64,000 nt of DNA from SMAG-U1939 sp036376595 (GCA_036376595.1 DASVAA010000184.1:30771-94770), one strand, 5' to 3'; positions 40,710 to 49,690 are shown, counted from the stretch's first letter. Numbers and translations: made by a program. Notes: generated from the letters alone by a model not told the origin.

Positions 40710-41165
40710 ATGGGAAGCTCCGCGGAAACCCGGCGTGTGCTGATCGTGGACGACGATCCGGACCTGATCGCCTTGATGCGCGACGGACTTGAACTGGCGG
40801 GCAATTTTCAGGTCGAGGTGGCGGCGGATGGCGCCGCCGGGCTGGAGCGATGCCTCGCCAACCGCCCGACCTGCGTGGTGGTGGACGTGCGCCTGCCGGC
40901 GCTCAATGGCTACCAGTTCATGCGCGCGCTGCGGGGCGACCCAGCGACCGCCGATGTGCCGATCATCGTGCTGAGCGCGTTGGTCCAGGACCGCGAGCGG
41001 CTCGCCGGAATGCTTGCCGGCGCCGACGTCTATCTCTTCAAGCCTGTCAGGATCGCCGACCTGGTCGGCGCGATCAACGATATCGCGTGCCTCACCGCGC
41101 ACCAACGGAGCGAGCGTCGCTGCACGCTCACCGGTGACGGTTCCATCGAAGTGAGAACGCCATGA
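40710..41165 (+). CDS. Single-domain response regulator
   Basis: 151 residues, receiver domain only. It has the acidic pocket VLIVDDDPDLI, phospho-acceptor Asp in CVVVDVRLPALNG, Ser/Thr in IIVLSALVQD and Lys in VYLFKPVR. No DNA-binding domain is present, so it should signal by protein contact. GGAAGG precedes the ATG at 40710. The stop overlaps the next gene in ATGA. It is the first gene of a receiver-receiver-kinase set. Confidence 0.88.
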   Translation: MGSSAETRRVLIVDDDPDLIALMRDGLELAGNFQVEVAADGAAGLERCLANRPTCVVVDVRLPALNGYQFMRALRGDPATADVPIIVLSALVQDRERLAGMLAGADVYLFKPVRIADLVGAINDIACLTAHQRSERRCTLTGDGSIEVRTP

Positions 41166-41596
41166 GCATCCCACGTGATTCTACCAGCAGGCCCCGCACC
41201 GCCGCGTTACGGCCCGGCCTTGCCGTGCTCTTCGTGGACCCCGACGTGGAGACCGCCGAGCGCCTGGCGCAGTCGCTGCCCAACCTCAGCGCGGTCGCCG
41301 TGGTCCCCACGGCCCAGGAGGCGGTCGCGGCGATCACGATGCGCGTGCCGGACCTCATCGTGACCGAGCTGGATCTGCCGGATGCCAACGGCGTGCGACT
41401 GATCCGGTCGGTGCATGACGCGCCGCTCACCCGCCGCGTGCTGATCCTGGTCGTCACCCGACGCACGAGCTTCCGCGATAAGATCGACGCCTTTCAGGCG
41501 GGCGCCGACGACTATCTCGTCAAGCCGGTGGACCCCGAGCAGCTCGCAACGCACGTCCGCCTGGTGAGTCGCTTCCGCCAGATACTCTCGAGCTAA
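41162..41596 (+). CDS. Response-regulator-like protein lacking the phospho-Asp
   Basis: 144 residues, receiver fold (FVDPDVETAERLAQ; VLILVVTRRTSF; DDYLVKPVDPEQLATH). At the phosphorylation position the motif reads IVTELDLPDANG, with Glu where Asp is expected, and the acidic pocket has VDP instead of VDD. It may be a pseudo-receiver fixed in an active-like state. It is coupled by ATGA to the preceding receiver and precedes the kinase by 22 nt. Confidence 0.85.
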   Translation: MSIPRDSTSRPRTAALRPGLAVLFVDPDVETAERLAQSLPNLSAVAVVPTAQEAVAAITMRVPDLIVTELDLPDANGVRLIRSVHDAPLTRRVLILVVTRRTSFRDKIDAFQAGADDYLVKPVDPEQLATHVRLVSRFRQILSS

Positions 41597-41618
41597 ACGC
41601 CGAGATCGGAATACTCGT

Positions 41619-43226
41619 ATGCCGTTACCTCCACGCGGCCCCCGCTGGCGTGGACGGGCCGGATTTGCCTTGTGGCGCCCGCTTGGCGGTATCGCCCGGC
41701 ACGTGCGCGCGATTGTCGCCGACCCGTTCCGCGCCGATCCGGCGGGAGCGCTTAGCCGCTCCCCCACCGCGCGCCTGCGCGACCGTCGCATCGCGCTGAT
41801 CCGACTGATCCTGTTGTGTGTCGTCCTGGTCGCGGGGCTGGGAATCGTCCCTGTGGTGATGGCGACCCACGCGCCACCGCTGCTGCTGGCCGCCGTCGCC
41901 GCCGATCTGCTGCTCTCGGTCGTGTGCCTGATTGTCAACCAGAGCGGCTTCCCGACGCCAGCGGTGCTGCTCTTCATCGGAGGAGCAGTCGCTGTCGGGG
42001 TTGCCTACACACGGCTCAGTCCCGCCGCGCTGCCGCGCACTCAGGGCATCGTGCTGCTGATCTACGCTACGATGTCGCTGCTGATTCTGCTGGCGGGGAG
42101 TGTCTTGCCGCCGGTCTTCGTCTGGCTGGTGGCGGGCTTGGTGATCGCCGTCACGCTCACCGGGCTGCCGGCCAGCGTGCCAGTGGCGGGCAGCCCGGTG
42201 AGCGGAGGGCCGGGGCCGGGGCAAGGGCTAGCGCCGGCACCTGGGTTGACGGCACTGGTGCTGCTGGTAGCGCTGCAGGCGATGACGGCAGTCATGAGCT
42301 GGGCCGCGGCCCAGAGCGCGGCGGCGAGCGCGGCAGCGGCCAACGCGGCGCTCGATCAGGCGCGCGAGCTGACGGCGCTCAAGGATCAGTTCTTGATCGA
42401 TGCCAATCACGAGCTGCGCACGCCGATCATGGCGTGGTACGGCAACACCGAGCTGCTCGCCAACTTCGGCACGCGCGCCACGCCGGAGCAGCGCGACCGG
42501 ATGCTGGAGCGCGCGCTCGCCTCGGGCGACGCGGTGCTGCAGTTGCTCGACGCGGTACTCGACGCCGGCGCGCTGGGGAGCGGGCCGCCGCGGCTTCGGC
42601 TGAGCGACGTGCCGGTTGAGCCGCTGGTGCGCGAGGTGCTGGCGACCTTCGATCCGCGCGAGATCGCCGAGCCGGGCCTCGAAGACGTGAGCTACGCGGC
42701 ACGGCAGGTGACCGTGACGATCGAGCGGGGGCTGACGGTGGTCGCCGATCCCAGCCGGCTGCGCCAGATCCTCGTCAATCTGCTGACCAACGCGCTGAAA
42801 TATTCCGCCCCTCAGACGCCGATCGCCATCTCCAGTGCCGCGCTGCCCCTGCCTCGCACGCCACGCTGGCATCTGCCCGGCCGCCGTGTGACTCCTCCTC
42901 CGCGCATGGGCTGCCTGAGTGTGCGCGACGAGGGCCTGGGCGTGCCGCCGCGTGACGCGCCCAAGCTCTTCAACCGCTTCGTGCGGCTGGAGCGCGATAT
43001 CGCGGGTCCGGTGCGCGGCACGGGCGTGGGATTGTATCTCTGCCGCGTGCTGACGGAGGCGATGGGCGGGCGCATCTGGCTGGAGAGCAGCGGTGTGGAG
43101 GGCGAAGGATCGACCTTCTCGGTGGCGCTGCCGCTGGCGCAACCCGCGGCGCCCGCGGGCGCCGCGCCGCACCGCGAGTCCGCGGGGGCGGTGAGCGCCG
43201 CAATCCGCGCCACGCGCAAGGGATGA
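41619..43226 (+). CDS. Membrane histidine kinase
   Basis: 535 residues. The N-terminal half has about five to six membrane helices (residues about 58-240) and no obvious large sensor domain. The transmitter has H-box DANHELRTPIMAW (H264), N-box LRQILVNLLTNALKYS, G1 VRDEGLGVP, F-box LFNRFVR and G2 RGTGVGLYLC, all intact. A Pro/Arg-rich insertion (about 405-425) separates N and G1. The C-terminus is Ala-rich. The likely partners are the two upstream receivers. The stimulus is unknown; a membrane-embedded sensor is inferred. Confidence 0.92.
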   Translation: MPLPPRGPRWRGRAGFALWRPLGGIARHVRAIVADPFRADPAGALSRSPTARLRDRRIALIRLILLCVVLVAGLGIVPVVMATHAPPLLLAAVAADLLLSVVCLIVNQSGFPTPAVLLFIGGAVAVGVAYTRLSPAALPRTQGIVLLIYATMSLLILLAGSVLPPVFVWLVAGLVIAVTLTGLPASVPVAGSPVSGGPGPGQGLAPAPGLTALVLLVALQAMTAVMSWAAAQSAAASAAAANAALDQARELTALKDQFLIDANHELRTPIMAWYGNTELLANFGTRATPEQRDRMLERALASGDAVLQLLDAVLDAGALGSGPPRLRLSDVPVEPLVREVLATFDPREIAEPGLEDVSYAARQVTVTIERGLTVVADPSRLRQILVNLLTNALKYSAPQTPIAISSAALPLPRTPRWHLPGRRVTPPPRMGCLSVRDEGLGVPPRDAPKLFNRFVRLERDIAGPVRGTGVGLYLCRVLTEAMGGRIWLESSGVEGEGSTFSVALPLAQPAAPAGAAPHRESAGAVSAAIRATRKG

Positions 43227-43346
43227 TGGCGTGCGGGTCAGATCGCTGAGTTCTCTCCCAGGGAGGTGGACGGAGCGCACTCGCGGCCGATCCGCACCGT
43301 GCTGGCACCACGCGGCACGGCGACGCGCCCCCTCACCCTCATAGCG

Positions 43347-45665
43347 TCACAGGCTATTGACATCCCTTTCTACGCCGCGCATCGAGAGCTGCACGCGGCC
43401 GCGTGCCACATCCACGCCCTTGACGCGCACGCGCACCACCTGCCCCACCTGCACCACCGTCAGCGGATCGCGCACGAAGCGGTCGGCCAGCTCCGAGACA
43501 TGGACCAGCCCGTCCTGCTTGACGCCGATATCCACGAATGCGCCGAAGTCCACCACGTTGCGCACAGTGCCTTGTAGCACCATCCCCTCGCGCAGGTCTT
43601 CGAGCTTGAGCACGTCGTGGCGCAGCACCGGAGCCGGCAGCGCGTCGCGCGGGTCCAGCCCTGGCTTCTCCAGGTTCTCGAGGATGTCGGCGAGCGTCGG
43701 CGTACCCACCTTGAGCTCCGATGCCAACTCCTCCAGCGCCGCATCCTTGCCCGCGGACCGAGAGCTCATCCCGCTCAGCAGACGCCACGCCCGCACGCGC
43801 TCGTTCACCTTCTCGCCACTCTTCCCGCCGCCCGGCAGCCGTGTCAGCACGCCCCGCGCGACGGCGTAACTTTCGGGATGGATGAACGTGTTATCCAATG
43901 GCTCGGTGCCGCTCGCGATCTTGAGGAAGCCCGCCGCCTGCACGAATGTCGCCGGGCCGAGGCCAGCTACCTTCTTCAGCTCGGCGCGCGTGCGGAAGGG
44001 ACCGTGCTGCTGCCGGTAGGCGACGATGCTCTCGGCTACCCGTGCGCTCACGCCGGAGACGTAGCGCAGAAGCTGCGGCGAGGCGGCGTTGAGGTCTACG
44101 CCGGCGAAGTTGACGCACGAGGTGACGACACGGTCGAGTGCGTCGGCGAGCGCGTGCTGATCGACGTCATGCTGGTAGAGGCCGACGCCGACGGCCTTGG
44201 GGTCGATCTTGACCAGCTCGGCGAGCGGGTCTTGCAGGCGGCGCGCGATCGAGATCGTGCCGCGCTGCGTCGCGTCGAGCGCCGGGAACTCCTGCCGCGC
44301 GACCTCGGAGGCCGAATAGACTGACGCCCCCGCCTCGTTGACCATCACGTAGCCCAGCTCGCCAGATGCCCGCCCCATCTGCTCCAGCTCGCGGATCACC
44401 TCGACGGCGAGCTGCTCGGTCTCGCGCGAGGCGGTGCCGTTGCCAATGGCGATCACGCTGATAGCATGTTTGGCGATCAGCGCCTTGAGCGCGGCCTTCG
44501 CCTCGTCCCAGCGGTTCTGTGGCTGGTGCGGATAGATCGTCGTGGATTCGACATACGTGCCGGTGGTATCCACCACCGCGACCTTGCAGCCGGTGCGGAA
44601 GCCAGGGTCGAGGCCCAGCACCGCCTTGCCCCGCAGCGGCGGCTGGAGCAGCAGATTGCGCAGGTTGGCGGCGAAGACGGAGATCGCGTGCTCTTCGGCG
44701 CGGCGCGTCAGCTCGGCGCGCACCTCGCGCTCCAGCGCTGGCGCCAGCAGCCGTTTGTAGCCGTCGGCGATCGCCGCCTCCAGGTCGGCGGCGAAGGGCG
44801 AGCGCGGGTCAGGGCGATACTCGTTGTGGATCGGTGGCTCGGCGCGCTCGAACGACTCCTCGACCGCCACGCGCACCACGTCTTCGCGCTCGGCCCGGTT
44901 CAGCGCCAGGATGCGGTGCGGCACCATGCGCACCACCGGCTCCTCGAAGTCGTAGTAGAGCTGGTAGACGCCCTTGGGGTCCTTCTCGCGCGCCTGCTCG
45001 GCATCGACGGTCAGCCGCGCCCGCATGGCGCCCTCGGCGAAGAACAGCTTGCGAACCACGGCCCGTACGTTGGCGTCCTCCATCACCGTCTCGGCGGCGA
45101 TGTCGCGCGCCCCGGCCAGCGCTGCCGCGGCCGACTCGACCCCCAGCGCGGCGTTGACGAACGGCTCGGCAACCTCCTCGGCGCTGCCGGCGATGTGCTC
45201 CTGGCGCAGGATCAGGTCGGCGAGCGGCTGCAAACCTCTCTCGCGGGCCACGCTCGCGCGCGTCTTGCGCTTGGGACGGTACGGCAGGTACAGGTCCTCG
45301 ACGGCTTGCAGCGTGGTGGTGGCGACGATGGCTTGTGCCAGCTCAGCCGTGAGCTTGCCCTGTTCGGCAATCAGCCGCAGCACGTCGCGCTTGCGGGCGT
45401 GCAGCGCGCGCAGCGCCTCGGCGCGGTCGGCCACAGCCTGGATCTGCACTTCGTCGAGGTTGCCGGTGGCCTCTTTGCGGTAGCGCGCGATGAAGGGCAC
45501 GGTGTTGCTGTCATCCAGCAGCTCCAGCGTTTTGAGCGCCTGCGCCGGCCTGATACTCAGCTCCGCGCCAAGCGTGCGCGCGATGGCTTCGGCGGCCAGG
45601 ATGTCGGGGAAGGCGAGCGATTCGAGCACGGCGGTCGCATCCGCCGGGATGTCGGTCTTGGGCAC
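43347..45665 (-). CDS. tex: Tex-family S1 RNA-binding protein
   Basis: About 772 residues. Tex layout: N-terminal helical region (FIARYRKEATGNLDEVQI), the YqgF-like domain (GLDPGFRTGCKVAVVDTTG), helix-hairpin-helix (QLLRYVSGVSARVAESIVAY; VAGLGPATFVQAAGFL) and C-terminal S1 domain (GTVRNVVDFGAFVDIG, QDGLVHVSEL). Tex binds nucleic acid and influences transcription. The GTG at 45665 was chosen because AAGGAGA lies 9 nt upstream; a GTG six bases earlier is too close to it. It is convergent with the histidine kinase gene. Confidence 0.95.
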   Translation of the reverse strand: MPKTDIPADATAVLESLAFPDILAAEAIARTLGAELSIRPAQALKTLELLDDSNTVPFIARYRKEATGNLDEVQIQAVADRAEALRALHARKRDVLRLIAEQGKLTAELAQAIVATTTLQAVEDLYLPYRPKRKTRASVARERGLQPLADLILRQEHIAGSAEEVAEPFVNAALGVESAAAALAGARDIAAETVMEDANVRAVVRKLFFAEGAMRARLTVDAEQAREKDPKGVYQLYYDFEEPVVRMVPHRILALNRAEREDVVRVAVEESFERAEPPIHNEYRPDPRSPFAADLEAAIADGYKRLLAPALEREVRAELTRRAEEHAISVFAANLRNLLLQPPLRGKAVLGLDPGFRTGCKVAVVDTTGTYVESTTIYPHQPQNRWDEAKAALKALIAKHAISVIAIGNGTASRETEQLAVEVIRELEQMGRASGELGYVMVNEAGASVYSASEVARQEFPALDATQRGTISIARRLQDPLAELVKIDPKAVGVGLYQHDVDQHALADALDRVVTSCVNFAGVDLNAASPQLLRYVSGVSARVAESIVAYRQQHGPFRTRAELKKVAGLGPATFVQAAGFLKIASGTEPLDNTFIHPESYAVARGVLTRLPGGGKSGEKVNERVRAWRLLSGMSSRSAGKDAALEELASELKVGTPTLADILENLEKPGLDPRDALPAPVLRHDVLKLEDLREGMVLQGTVRNVVDFGAFVDIGVKQDGLVHVSELADRFVRDPLTVVQVGQVVRVRVKGVDVARGRVQLSMRGVERDVNSL

Positions 45666-45719
45666 GAACACATATCTCCTTCGGAACGGCCGGCGGGCGG
45701 CACCGCGCGTGGAGGGCCT

Positions 45720-45743
45720 GCGGGCGTATGCCATACGCCCCTA
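45720..45743. repeat. Family A variant palindrome
   Basis: GCGGGCGTATGCCATACGCC with the CCTA end has the same outer arms as family A but the inner arms GTATG/CATAC replace GTCC/GGAC. This suggests compensatory change within a hairpin. Confidence 0.75.
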
Positions 45744-45930
45744 CAGGGCCGCGAAACCCGCCTCTGCGGATTAGGAATCGGGTACGCTTGTGGAGCGCGA
45801 GCATGAAGCATCTTGCCACAGCGCCGCGCGCGCTTGCAATTCGCCGCCGGATCGCCCATACTGCGGGCGGTGGCATAGCATCGCATGGCGCGGGCGGATC
45901 GACTCGCGCACCGCACCCGGCGCGGCCTGG

Positions 45931-45974
45931 CTCCCCTCGCCTCCGCGAAGGCGAGGGCTGGGGGTGAGGACTCC
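45931..45974. repeat. Family B repeat acting as leader of the recombinase gene
   Basis: CTCCCCTCGCCTCCGCGAAG, GCGAGGG, then GGGGGTGAGGACTCC directly abuts the ATG at 45975. GTGAGGA is positioned as the Shine-Dalgarno sequence. Confidence 0.75.
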
Positions 45975-46955
45975 ATGAAGGACCCGCAGCACGATTCTTC
46001 CGGCTCCATCCAGCAGCCGAGCCTGTTCGTCCCGCCGGTGGACGAGGCGCCGGTTGGTCATGGAGGGGCGTCCGGTGGACGCCCGATGCCGGTGGCGATT
46101 CCGGCGCTCACGGCTGGCTCGACGCTCGGCGCCTGCGCGGTGCCCTACCGCCTCTACCTGGAGCGCACTGACCACTCGAAATACACCGTCACCTGCTTCC
46201 TCTCGGACCTGCGCATGCTGACCGACTTTCTGGACCGCCAGACCCCGCTGCGCACGATTACCCAGTCGCATCTAGGACGCTGGCTCACGCACCTCAAGCA
46301 CGACCGCGGCGTGCCGGCGGCGCCCAAGACGATGGCGCGGCGGGTAACGTTCCTCAAGAACTTCTTTGGCTGGCTGGCCGACGAGCGGTTGATCGCCGCC
46401 GACCCGACGGTCAATATCGCCCTCTCGCGCCCCACGCCGCCGCTGCCCGAGCTGCTCTTCGACGGCGAGGTAGCCCTGCTAGAGCAGGCGGCGGCAGCCG
46501 ACGTGCGCTGCCACCTGCTGGTGACGCTGCTGCTGGCGACGGGCCTCAAGAAGGAGGAGATCGGCCGCCTCAAGCTGGAGCACGTGGACCTCTCGGACCC
46601 ACAGCACCCGGCCATCGAGGTCCACTTCCCCGGCCAGGCGAAGCGCCGCCGCGAGCGGCGCATGGAGCTGCCCGCCGCCTGGACACCGCTCTACGAGCGC
46701 TACGTGGCGAAGTACCGCCCGCGCGAGCACGTCTTCGAGTGTACCGACCGCAATCTCAACTACATCCTCGCTGCGGCGGTCAAGCGCGCTGGCCTCACCA
46801 AGCGCGTGACGCTGCAGCTCCTGCGCGACGTGTACGCCGTACGCCAGCTTCGCGCGGGGGTCGCCTCCGATGCACTGCGCGAGAAGCTCGGCCTCTCAGA
46901 GGAAGCCTGGCATGAGTCGGCGGAGAAGTACCACAAGCTCGCGTTCCCCGCGTAG
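45975..46955 (+). CDS. Tyrosine recombinase-like protein with altered catalytic residues
   Basis: 326 residues with the XerC/D layout: SAM-like N-domain (YTVTCFLSDLRMLTDFLDRQ, RWLTHLKHDRGV) and catalytic domain. Several catalytic positions differ from active enzymes: TGLKKEEIGRL has Lys for the first Arg, and VTLQLLRDVYAV keeps the second Arg but lacks the flanking His residues. The terminal Tyr is present (EKYHKLAF). It may be inactive or structural. Residues about 30-38 (HGGASGGRP) are encoded by a family A palindrome. Its ribosome site comes from a family B repeat. No att sites or cargo were seen. Confidence 0.75.
   Translation: MKDPQHDSSGSIQQPSLFVPPVDEAPVGHGGASGGRPMPVAIPALTAGSTLGACAVPYRLYLERTDHSKYTVTCFLSDLRMLTDFLDRQTPLRTITQSHLGRWLTHLKHDRGVPAAPKTMARRVTFLKNFFGWLADERLIAADPTVNIALSRPTPPLPELLFDGEVALLEQAAAADVRCHLLVTLLLATGLKKEEIGRLKLEHVDLSDPQHPAIEVHFPGQAKRRRERRMELPAAWTPLYERYVAKYRPREHVFECTDRNLNYILAAAVKRAGLTKRVTLQLLRDVYAVRQLRAGVASDALREKLGLSEEAWHESAEKYHKLAFPA
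46063..46086. repeat. Family A palindrome inside the recombinase gene
   Basis: GAGGGGCGTCCGGTGGACGC with the CCGA end is in frame, read as GASGGRP, near the variable N-terminus. It is in the opposite orientation to the copies in lysC and polB. Confidence 0.8.
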
Positions 46956-47052
46956 CCTCACATCCCCCAAAGAGGCCGGGGGGTGGCGCGCGGGGGCCGG
47001 TGCGGGCACAATGGGGGGGCGGATTGTGATGTAGTGGGAGGAGTGTGCGAGG

Positions 47053-48558
47053 ATGCCCGTTTCGCCCGCGCCGGTGCTGCCCGGCACGTCGCCCCTGCCA
47101 CCCTCTGGCCAGCAGCCGCCGAGCCGCCGCGCGCTGCGGCTGGGAGCCATGATCGCCGTGCCGCTGCTCGCCGCGGCGCTGGTGGCCGGGCAGCTCCTGT
47201 TGCCGACGGCGCTGTTTCTGGTGCCAGGCTTGCAGGCGCAGGCCGGAACAAATGTTGGCGGGTCCGAGGGTTTCTCCTTCCAGGGGTTCGTCTATTCATG
47301 GACGCGGCGCGAGAAGGATGCCAATAGCGGCTACACGGCGCCGGTCTCTCTGGAGAACATGCAGTCCGAGGCCAAGGTCTTCCACATGAACGCGGTCATC
47401 ATCCCCGTGGTGGCCGACATGCCCGAGCGCAGCGAGCGCTACATCGCCTGGCATAACACTGACAAGTCCGACCTCGACACCTTGTCGCTAAGCGACTACG
47501 TCCGGGCTATTCAGGATGCGCGCAAGGCGGGCCTGGTGCCGATCCTGGAGCTGCAGATGCTCCATCAGGACCCGATATTCACGCCGGACGAATCGAGCGC
47601 CAACATTGGCGCGGGATGGTCGGACACTCCCTCCAACCAGGCAATCTACAATGAGGCCGGCAATCCCAACGACGTCAGCACGCTGGAGCGCCAGTGGTTC
47701 GACAACTACACGGCGTTCGCCGTCCAGTATGCTCAGGTCTCGCAGCAGTACCACCTGCCCTATTTCATCTTTGGTGACGGCCTCACCAACGTCTCGTACG
47801 ATACCGCCGCGACGAGCGCCAAGAACGATCCGTCGGGCATCGTGCGTAACGTTCAGGGCGACTCGTGCCCGCAGAACGCGCCGGGGCGACGCGACTGCGA
47901 GTGGCGGCACGTGATCAACGCCATCCGCGCCAAGACATACCACCAGATCTGGGACAAAAAAGAGGAGACCGGTGGGGGCTACACCGGCAAGCTGATCTAC
48001 GCCGCCAATTGGGGCGGTGCGGACGCTGGCGGTGCGTCAGCGCCGGAGTTCGAGAACATCACCTGGTGGGACGCGGTGGATTTCATCGGCATCAACGCTG
48101 GCTTCCCGCTGACCCAGAGTCTGCGCGACCCCAGCGTGGATCAGCTCGTGCAGGCGTGGAACGGCAAGGGCAGCAACATCGTTAGCAGCAACGGAGACAT
48201 CTACAGCCGCATCGAGAAGGTGTCGGATAAGTACGGCAAGCCGGTGATCTTCACCTCGGTAGGCTATAACAGCGTCGGCGGCGCGAATTCACAAGCATTC
48301 CAGGAGGGCACCGACTTCACGCCGCAGGAGGACGACAGCGAGCAATACAACGATATGGAAGCGCTGCTCCAGACCTTCAACTCCGCGCCCTGGTGGGAGG
48401 GCGTGTTCTGGAACGGCGACGCGCCGATCCCGCGTGATAAGCAGGCCAACTGGGCGGTCAGCAGCAGTTGGGCCGGTCCTACCCTTGCCAAGAGCAAGCC
48501 GGCGGGGCAGTGGCTGGCTCAATACTACAAACCAGCGCCGATCCCTTGTTCGTGCTGA
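47053..48558 (+). CDS. Membrane-anchored GH113-like TIM-barrel protein
   Basis: 501 residues. A signal anchor lies at about 33-60 (AMIAVPLLAAALVAGQLLLP). The exported domain resembles glycoside hydrolase family 113 or related barrels: FQGFVYSWTRREKD, ARKAGLVPILELQM, YFIFGDGLTNVS, VDFIGINAGFPLTQS, KPVIFTSVGYNSVGGAN, and WWEGVFWNGDAP. At the positions where GH113 enzymes carry Glu (end of strand 4 and the TE-GY motif), this protein has Asp and Ser, so it may not hydrolyse glycans. No partner genes for sugar use are nearby. The family call is tentative. Confidence 0.5.
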   Translation: MPVSPAPVLPGTSPLPPSGQQPPSRRALRLGAMIAVPLLAAALVAGQLLLPTALFLVPGLQAQAGTNVGGSEGFSFQGFVYSWTRREKDANSGYTAPVSLENMQSEAKVFHMNAVIIPVVADMPERSERYIAWHNTDKSDLDTLSLSDYVRAIQDARKAGLVPILELQMLHQDPIFTPDESSANIGAGWSDTPSNQAIYNEAGNPNDVSTLERQWFDNYTAFAVQYAQVSQQYHLPYFIFGDGLTNVSYDTAATSAKNDPSGIVRNVQGDSCPQNAPGRRDCEWRHVINAIRAKTYHQIWDKKEETGGGYTGKLIYAANWGGADAGGASAPEFENITWWDAVDFIGINAGFPLTQSLRDPSVDQLVQAWNGKGSNIVSSNGDIYSRIEKVSDKYGKPVIFTSVGYNSVGGANSQAFQEGTDFTPQEDDSEQYNDMEALLQTFNSAPWWEGVFWNGDAPIPRDKQANWAVSSSWAGPTLAKSKPAGQWLAQYYKPAPIPCSC

Positions 48559-48573
48559 GCGCGCTCCATGGCA

Positions 48574-49134
48574 TTATGGCGCCAGGCCGGCTATCGCGGC
48601 ATTGATGCTGTGCTGCGACGTCTCGCCGATCCAGACCTCGCGCACGATCCCGCGCGCGTCCACCAGCAGCAGCGCGGGATACGCGCCGATGCCAAGCCGC
48701 GCGGCGAGCGCGCCTGAGTGGTCGAGCAGGATTGGACCGCTCAGCCCCAGGCGCGCCGCGTAGGCATCGGCGATGGCGGGCGTCTCGGCGGGCGAATCCA
48801 CCACGACGAGGTCGAGTCCGTGCTGCCGGGCAAGCGCACTCGCCGTGACCGCTTCAGCCGAACAGCGCGGGCAGAGCGAGTAGACGAAGAGCACCAGCGC
48901 TGGCCGGGCGTCACGCGGGTGCAGCGGGCGCGTGCCGTGGGGCTGGCCGCCCCACTCGGCTGGCAGCGACACCTGCGGCAGTGGACGACCCACCAGCGCG
49001 GAGGCAGCGGAAGCGCTCGAAGCGCTGGCACGTACGACTGTCGCGAGCACAACGGCGAGCAGGGCAAGCGCGAGCGCGGCCCCCGAAAGCAGCGTCGCGG
49101 GCCGCGAAACGCGTGCAATGAAACGTCGCGGCAT
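48574..49134 (-). CDS. Membrane-anchored thiol-disulfide/peroxiredoxin-like protein
   Basis: 186 residues. The N-terminal anchor (LLSGAALALALLAVVLATVV) is followed by a thioredoxin-like domain: PALVLFVYSLCPRCSAEAV with redox CPRC, DLVVVDSPAETPAI, and the cis-Pro region IGAYPALLLVDARGIV. It belongs to the TlpA/AhpC-TSA type, probably facing outward and reducing or oxidising protein thiols. GGAG precedes the ATG. It is divergent from tRNA-Leu. The CcdA at 21357 could supply its electrons (inference). Confidence 0.78.
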   Translation of the reverse strand: MPRRFIARVSRPATLLSGAALALALLAVVLATVVRASASSASAASALVGRPLPQVSLPAEWGGQPHGTRPLHPRDARPALVLFVYSLCPRCSAEAVTASALARQHGLDLVVVDSPAETPAIADAYAARLGLSGPILLDHSGALAARLGIGAYPALLLVDARGIVREVWIGETSQHSINAAIAGLAP

Positions 49135-49161
49135 GAAGACTCCGCATCGCTTGAGGGTCGC

Positions 49162-49191
49162 TTGACGCCGGCATTCAAGCGGGATTATACT
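49162..49191 (+). promoter_or_regulatory. Promoter of tRNA-Leu
   Basis: TTGACG (49162-49167), 18 bp, TATACT (49186-49191). The expected start near 49198 is about 27 nt before the mature tRNA 5' end. Confidence 0.75.
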
Positions 49192-49224
49192 GCATTGGCG
49201 CGTGGTGCATGAAGCGCGACACAC

Positions 49225-49307
49225 GCCGGCGTGGCGGAATGGTATACGCGGCAGTCTCAAAAACTGCTGCCCGTACGGGCTTGTGGGTTCGAGTCCCACC
49301 GCCGGCA
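49225..49307 (+). tRNA. tRNA-Leu (anticodon CAA)
   Basis: The acceptor stem GCCGGCG/CGCCGGC closes the cloverleaf. The anticodon loop CTCAAAA gives CAA at 49258-49260, reading TTG. The long variable arm (CCCGTACGGG) is typical of class II tRNA, and the T arm is GTGGG-TTCGAGT-CCCAC. The discriminator is A, and the CCA end is not encoded (ACCC follows). Confidence 0.96.
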
Positions 49308-49690
49308 CCCAGCAGAAATCCTGAGCTACTCGTAGGCGAGCGGTCACTCTCGCATGAGATGCCTGGCAGGCGCCGGGCGCATGAGGCACTTTGACGCCAG
49401 CAGTGACGCCAACGCGCGCAACGAGCGCTTGGGCATGTCTTCAAATACCCGTCGGTACGCAGCCTGGTTGGCACAGAGACAGATATTTCGCGCCGATAGC
49501 TAATACTAGCCGTGGTTCTTCAGACCATCTGCTTGCCCTACGGCCACACCCTCCTTGGGATCGGGATCGCTTGCGTGAAGAGCCACAGTCGCAACTGGTC
49601 CCGGTTCTGCGGGGGGTAGGCGAGCGATTGCTGGCGATGGCGTGGCAGGCCGATAAACCGGCAGGCATGGGAGACGAGGGGGACAGCGCG
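49308..49690. other. Intergenic region after tRNA-Leu
   Basis: No gene, repeat family or integrated element was recognised. There is no second copy of the tRNA 3' end that would mark an attachment site. Confidence 0.5.

Noticed and set aside
38519..40792. 757-codon open frame antisense to typA
   Set aside because: Same reason: typA motifs are clear on the other strand, and the antisense translation is low-complexity.
44466..45806. 446-codon plus-strand frame over tex
   Set aside because: tex is unambiguous on the other strand.
49175..49474. Small minus-strand frame across tRNA-Leu (…GLEPT…, …FLRLPRIP…)
   Set aside because: This is the familiar spurious translation of an antisense tRNA-Leu gene.
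49308..49690. Integrated element at tRNA-Leu
   Set aside because: No duplicated tRNA 3' end, no integrase next to it and no cargo genes.
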